Source of the DNA: Ophioceras dolichostomum
Lineage: Eukaryota; Ascomycota; Sordariomycetes; Magnaporthales; Ophioceraceae
NCBI GenBank assembly: GCA_003049485.1
Contig: PYST01000496.1
Coordinates: 403 to 22,109 of the forward strand
Length of the DNA: 21,707 nucleotides
Direction of reading: 5' to 3'
A program made the position numbers and the translations under genes. This document shows, in pieces, positions 17,940 through 21,707 of this stretch. A model generated the notes under the pieces. That model worked only from the letters and a program-made list of their open reading frames with translations. It had not been told where the DNA came from and searched no databases. Each line of letters opens with the position of its first letter. Position 1 is the first letter of the stretch.

Positions 17940-18813
17940 TCACACGTTGGAATGCATCCACACAATCTTGACCTTCACCGTGCTCTCCGGGCCCCAGGTC
18001 GGTCGCATCATCACATCCTCCTGCCACACTCTCCACGCGACCGCCACGGTCGCCAGCCTGTTCTCGTCCTCCACCTCGGCCATCAACGGCCGCGGGTACG
18101 GGGCGGGCATGCTAGGGGTTCACCACCTCTTGCCCGTTTCGCGCCGGCCAACGAGCCTCCTTCTCACGGCCACGAGATCGAAGTCGTAGTTCGTGGCTTC
18201 GCTCGCCTGCCGAGCGGCGCGCAGACATGCTACCTCGGCCGCTGCGGCTGCTCTTGATGATGGTTCCCAGGTGGAAGTCGCCCGCCAAGGAGCAGTCGCC
18301 GAAGCCGGAGCCGTCTCGCGACGCCTTGAACCCCACGGACAAGCCCTGTACTCCTTCCAATGACGCGACCTTGCGGTTGTCAGTGGACCGGATGTCTGCT
18401 CTCGGCTCGTGCGCATCGCGACGCCAGGTAGCTGAACTACATGGTCGTGTCGAGTCGGGCCGGTTGGATAGGAGAGGCGCGAATTCGGCCGGGATTGGTG
18501 CCGGCTAGCTGCGGTCCGGCCTGCGAGTGATACTGGGGTTTGCGGGATTGGAAGGTTGTCCCTGTCCATACTGGTCGCCGTAGCTACTGCTGGAGGATGA
18601 AGGGGAGCCTGGCTGTCTGTAATCGGGACCGTAGATCAGAGTTTAGGTGCTTGGGGCTGTGTTGGCTGACGATGATGGCGCAGCGTTGCTGCCGTCGTGC
18701 GGTGGCTCACAGTCGGGCGGGGCCCCTGTCTGGCAGTTCGGTTGGCTTGATTGCTAGCCCCTCGAGGCGGGTGCATCAAAGTGGTCCTCGCCTCTGTCGT
18801 TGTAGCCGCTCAT
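17940..18813 (-). pseudogene. Unidentified gene with three CpA-to-TpA type stops and a frameshift
   Basis: From an ATG at 18813 (MSGYNDRGEDHFDAPASRG) one frame stays protein-like for about 190 codons but is cut by TAG at 18756, TAA at 18645 and TAG at 18507. Each is one C-to-T change from a Gln codon (CAG, CAA, CAG). The first part is a disordered Gln/Ser/Pro/Tyr region (LIYGPDYRQPG, SSYGDQYGQGQ). The next has a folded look (VASLEGVQGLSVGFKAS, then LAGDFHLGTIIKSS). After about 18250 the better reading moves to another frame (EATNYDFDLVAVR), crosses a TGA and continues through LATVAVAWRVWQEDVMM to KVKIVWMHSNV and a TGA at 17942-17940. No family is recognised. RIP-like decay is the best explanation. 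Unrecognised introns or A-to-I editing of UAG are alternatives. Confidence 0.5.
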
Positions 18814-19034
18814 GGTCGTCAAGAATGCAAGGGGTCTCAGGAAAAGCTGACGAAGAGTACTCTCTAGTTCAGCGTTGTCGTTCGCTCTCCCAGAAGGTTT
18901 TCTCTCGGTCCTCCCACTCCGTTCCTGCCAGTGCTCCCCACTCCATCCACGCGTGCGCCCACATCCCCGTGAGAAGGAATATGCGTCGTCCGACAGCTCC
19001 CGTAGGAACGCTCTTTGCCTGAACATCACCTTAA

Positions 19035-19975
19035 TCATCTTGGCTCGCGCCAGATGAACGTCCCGGTGATGGCGTACCTGCCGAAGTGCGGCAGCATCAC
19101 CTGGGAGGGCAGCGCGAAGAAGCGGGCTTCGAACCTCGGCTGCACGCGTTGGTCGCAGTCGGCGGGCCTAATCATGCCACAGACCCAGCCCATTAGCGTA
19201 AGGCCGCCGCTTCTGCTGACGGAGCCGGCGCAGGTGCCGAACTTGTCAAGCATCTCGACGCTGAAGTCGCGGCGAAGGTCGAGGCGGGCTATGCGGCGGG
19301 TGGATAATAGCGGCGGTCGTCGGTCTTGGCGTCTAGGACGCTGTCTCAGAAGTCGTGACACTTGCGAGCCTGGTAAGAGAGGCTCCGGAGCTCTTTAAAC
19401 CGGATTCACATATCTTCGGGCAGTCCGGGCACTGGCTCGAGCTGAGGCACTGGTTTAGGAGCAGTGGTAGCAGGCGGCTCGATGGTCCTCTCGAATGTGG
19501 GAGCACGCCTACTTGACGACGCCGACGGCGGCTGTGTATCTCGTTGTCTCTCCTGAATCGCACGCGAGAATCTGTACGATATCTTTCGAAAGGCGCCTGT
19601 GAGAGATGGGGGGCCCGCATTGTCGCGCTGGCGGTTGGGTAGCAGGTACCGTCCTCCGGCTGGTCTGGGTGGGAGCTCGCTGTCGTGACTCGTATTGGAA
19701 CTATATCTCCGTGGCGGTCCGGGATGTCGAGGGTGTTCGTAGTGCCTATATGGCTGGTCTGGGTGATATATGATCTCAAGTGGAAGTACTTCGAGCGTTG
19801 GGGGGCGTGGGCCTTGTGGCCTTGCACTTCATGAGCCGGTAGAGAGCCGATCCCAATGAAGCCTAGATTTGGCTGCTACGTCAGCCGGAATGATTCTAGT
19901 GGTGGGTCTTCTGAAAAGCTCAAGTACATGTACATGGACGTACCTAAGTGGGCCGGAGAGCGCGAGAATGTTGTA
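19035..19975 (-). pseudogene. Unidentified decayed gene, possibly two exons (about 19975-19410 and 19332-19035)
   Basis: No ATG-initiated ORF shows it, but the minus frame from 19975 reads YNILALSGPLRYVHVHVLEL and then ADVAAKSRLHWDRLSTG. It crosses a TGA (19831-19829) and continues through a Pro/Arg/His-rich disordered stretch (YHPDQPYRHYEHPRHPGPP) to PVPGLPED near 19411. A possible 77-nt intron (donor GTGAAT at 19409, acceptor TCCTAG ending at 19333) would carry the frame into a more globular part: LDLRRDFSVEMLDKFGTCAG, GLTLMGWVCGMIRPADCD and ALPSQVMLPHFGRYAITGTF, ending at a TGA at 19035. No start codon is found, and TAG at 19978 closes the frame upstream. No family is recognised. The intron lacks a good branch site, so a frameshift could equally explain the change of frame. 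Confidence 0.42.
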
Positions 19976-20430
19976 CTAGCTCTCAAGCTTTCGCCCAAAC
20001 ACAGCCTAGGGGGGGGCGAAATAAGCAAGTCCCCCACGCGCTGTCCGTCTACGAAGCGAAACCCTAGAGGTTAGGCACGGCTTCTCGCAACGGTCACCCG
20101 GGGATGCCTATGGGTGCATCTTGCCGTGGCTCGCAAACACTGCGAACGCCAAGAGACTCAACTGCTCCCGCCACTAACTTTAGTGACAGGATCGCCCTCG
20201 AGATCGTGGAGCCGGTAGAGCGAGCGCCTGGAGCGCTCCTGGGAGACTTGTTGTTTCGGAAATTTTACCAGTACGTCGGTCTGTAGCCCTGATAATGGCG
20301 CGTTTGACGCCTAGGCATGCATACTAGGTACAAACACCCTGCCACAACCACTAGCATAGGCTCCCCTCTGACAGTATCTTTCTTCTCGATAGTACCAAGG
20401 CCAGTAGGGACCCTGAGCTGCAGTTCCTCG
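19976..20430. other. Sequence between two decayed genes, no clear gene
   Basis: A 60-codon plus-strand frame (20104-20286) ends in a protein-like segment, IALEIVEPVERAPGALLGDL, that I cannot place. It may be a further fragment. Nothing else is supported. Confidence 0.4.
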
Positions 20431-20608
20431 ACTCCTCAGGCCAGTGACTTCAAGATCGAAGGCAGCGTGACGCAGACGAACGTCGAGGAGACGGCCGAGG
20501 CGCTCACGAACGCCGAGTCGGTCATCATAGTGGCAGGGTACGGCATGGCCGTCGCCAAGGCGCCAGTACGCCATCTCAGACATCACGCACATGCTCCGCG
20601 CCAAGCGA
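20431..20608 (+). pseudogene. NAD(P) transhydrogenase gene fragment (beta-subunit NADP-binding domain)
   Basis: The frame reads TPQASDFKIEGSVTQTNVEE, then AEALTNAESVIIVAGYGMAV and AKA, which is the start of the NADP-binding domain of proton-translocating transhydrogenase. The GYGMAVAKAQ motif is diagnostic. After AKA a single extra C (20560-20564) shifts the frame; skipping it restores QYAISDITHMLRAK up to 20607. The intact enzyme is a mitochondrial inner-membrane protein of roughly a thousand residues, and only about 59 residues are present here. The fragment stops within a few bases of a dynamin-like fragment. It cannot make an enzyme. Confidence 0.85.
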
Positions 20609-20612
20609 CAAG

Positions 20613-20714
20613 CGGATCCGAGAGATAGTTATGAAGTACATCACGAAGCCCAACGCCATCATCCTGGCCGTCACTTCCGCCAACGGCGATCTAGCCAACT
20701 CAGACGGCCTCAAG
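20613..20714 (+). pseudogene. Dynamin-family GTPase gene fragment
   Basis: The frame reads RIREIVMKYITKPNAIILAV followed by TSANGDLANSDGLK, which matches the GTPase-domain segment of dynamins (Vps1/Dnm1 class) that precedes the TKxD motif. After DGLK the frame gives GRV and a stop (TGA), and the TKVDLMD segment is absent. A short GDGTDVVDM at 20955-20981 may be the displaced continuation (family: GTDVVDI), but it lies about 240 nt away where 66 nt would be expected. The fragment begins 4-5 bp after the transhydrogenase fragment, so the two were joined by a rearrangement. Confidence 0.83.
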
Positions 20715-21314
20715 GGCCGCGTGTGAAACAAGCGTGATCCCACCTGCAGCCGCACCTTCGAGAACAATACCTGGCTAGCGTGCCGCGCTCTCTCCCGAAG
20801 CGTCGTTGATGCCCTTGAACGACATCGCCGCCATAGCAAGGCAAGCGCTGGCACAGCCAACAACGGCATGGCCAAGTCAGTGGACACCTGACAGACGGAT
20901 AGATTGGAGCGGCGGCGCCTCCTGGGGTGAGACCCCAAGGCCCGGCGCACATTGGGAGACGGCACGGACGTGGTGGACATGTTCTTCGCCAGCGAATGGG
21001 TCGTCAGCGTGGGCCATTGTCATCGCGACCACAATGATGCGGCGGCAATGTTCCTCAGGTGCAACAAGAACTACCAGAGCGGGAAATTGGGGGAGACTTC
21101 AGTTGTGAGAAGGCAGACTCCCCTCTTACTACATAGCACCTTACTACCATTTACTCTATGCACCAGCGGCTAAGTCCGTAACACTCGTAAGATCACGTTC
21201 TTTCCAATCAACCACTCGCGGGAGGCCGATCCTGCTCGGGTACTTCCGTTCTGGCTTGTTTTAGCATGGCTCTGCCGTCAATCGGCTACTAGGCTACCTC
21301 ATTATCTCATCTCC
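20715..21314. other. Remnant-rich stretch between the dynamin and transporter fragments
   Basis: A frame at about 20757-20892 (TFENNTWLACRALSRSVVDA and on to KSVDT) looks protein-like but is unplaced. GDGTDVVDM at 20955-20981 may belong to the dynamin fragment. The rest, about 21110-21290, holds nothing recognisable. Confidence 0.4.
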
Positions 21315-21575
21315 CTCGGAGGCTCGCTGGGCGCCAGCACGGCCATCTCGTACGCCATCGACTGCGCGAGAGACTATCCCGCCGAGGACTATCCCGCCGA
21401 GGTGATGGTCTCCCTGAGCCTGTTCAAGAACATCCTGCACGGCATGGTCTTCTCGGCCCTCGTGGTCGAGTGGATCGACAGGGACGGGCCGTCCACCGTG
21501 TTCATGTCGTTCGGGGTCACTGTTGTCCACCGTCGCCGCTGGGATTTCGCTTCCTCTGTCAACGAGCGGACATAG
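21315..21575 (+). pseudogene. Major facilitator superfamily transporter gene fragment
   Basis: The frame reads LGGSLGASTAISYAIDCARD, then VMVSLSLFKNILHGMVFSAL and VVEWIDRDGPSTVFMSFG. This resembles the last part of fungal MFS permeases: a helix ending in the SYxIDxxRD loop, then MVSxxLFKN and the final helices. The end of the frame (VVHRRRWDFASSVNERT, TAG) no longer looks like a membrane helix, so it is probably shifted or broken. There is no ATG, no upstream half and a 15-bp duplication inside the conserved loop. It would not give a transporter. Confidence 0.72.
21372..21401. repeat. 15-bp tandem duplication inside the MFS fragment
   Basis: GACTATCCCGCCGAG occurs twice in a row and adds DYPAE in frame to the transporter loop. 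It looks like a recent slippage or repair duplication. Confidence 0.92.
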
Positions 21576-21707
21576 CACCGTTCCGTCTCCATTGCCTTCG
21601 ATGCGTTGTTGATTGCGGTTAACGTAGGGGGCATAGAAATGGGTCAGCCCTAGTTATGGGTCACTGATCAACAACAGTAGGGGGCAAACATCAATGAATA
21701 ATTGCCA

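Noticed and set aside
18540..19022. 160-codon plus-strand frame
   Set aside because: It is antisense to the decayed gene at 17940-18813, Arg/Ser/Cys-rich and without homology signs.
1..21707. CRISPR array, operon-like defence system or telomere repeats
   Set aside because: No regularly spaced repeats, no bacterial gene layout and no TTAGGG/CCCTAA runs are present; the sequence is fungal.

Overview
The window looks like nuclear DNA of a filamentous ascomycete (Pezizomycotina, probably Sordariomycetes). The reasons are a GPI-type secreted aspartic protease, a small cysteine-rich secreted protein with one 180-nt GT-AG intron and a CTAAC branch site, fungal-type Nudix and medium-chain reductase genes, TATA boxes well upstream of the ATGs, short solo LTRs, and nonsense codons of the CpA-to-TpA kind left by repeat-induced point mutation (RIP). 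No species call is possible from sequence alone. No telomere repeat, CRISPR array, tRNA or rRNA is visible.

Left part (1-11.8 kb) holds spaced, apparently intact genes. These are a pepsin-family aspartic protease on the minus strand (875-2413), a secreted 8-cysteine protein (4601-5152, minus, two exons), a Nudix hydrolase (8967-9602, minus) and a zinc-independent quinone-reductase-like enzyme (10725-11786, plus). Between the secreted protein and the Nudix gene is a probable broken small gene (7696-8167, minus). A possible 89-residue ORF lies at 9729-9998 (minus). The intergenic spaces are long and carry little.

Middle part (12.8-14.8 kb) is an insertion patch. Two 233-bp solo LTRs, each with TGTTG/CAACA ends and its own perfect 5-bp target duplication, lie within 0.9 kb of each other, and a more divergent 206-bp relative sits 0.8 kb further on. 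Between them is a short gene that needs one frameshift to read through.

Right part (14.8-21.7 kb) is mostly gene wreckage around one good gene, a SnoaL/NTF2-like protein with a polyglutamine insert (16709-17242, minus). The fragments are a cyclophilin piece, two unidentified decayed genes on the minus strand (17940-18813 and 19035-19975), a proton-translocating NAD(P) transhydrogenase piece that passes within 4 bp into a dynamin GTPase piece, and a major-facilitator transporter piece with a 15-bp internal duplication. I see no operon-like cooperation. The pattern is an accessory or subtelomere-like tract where mobile elements insert and gene fragments collect and decay.
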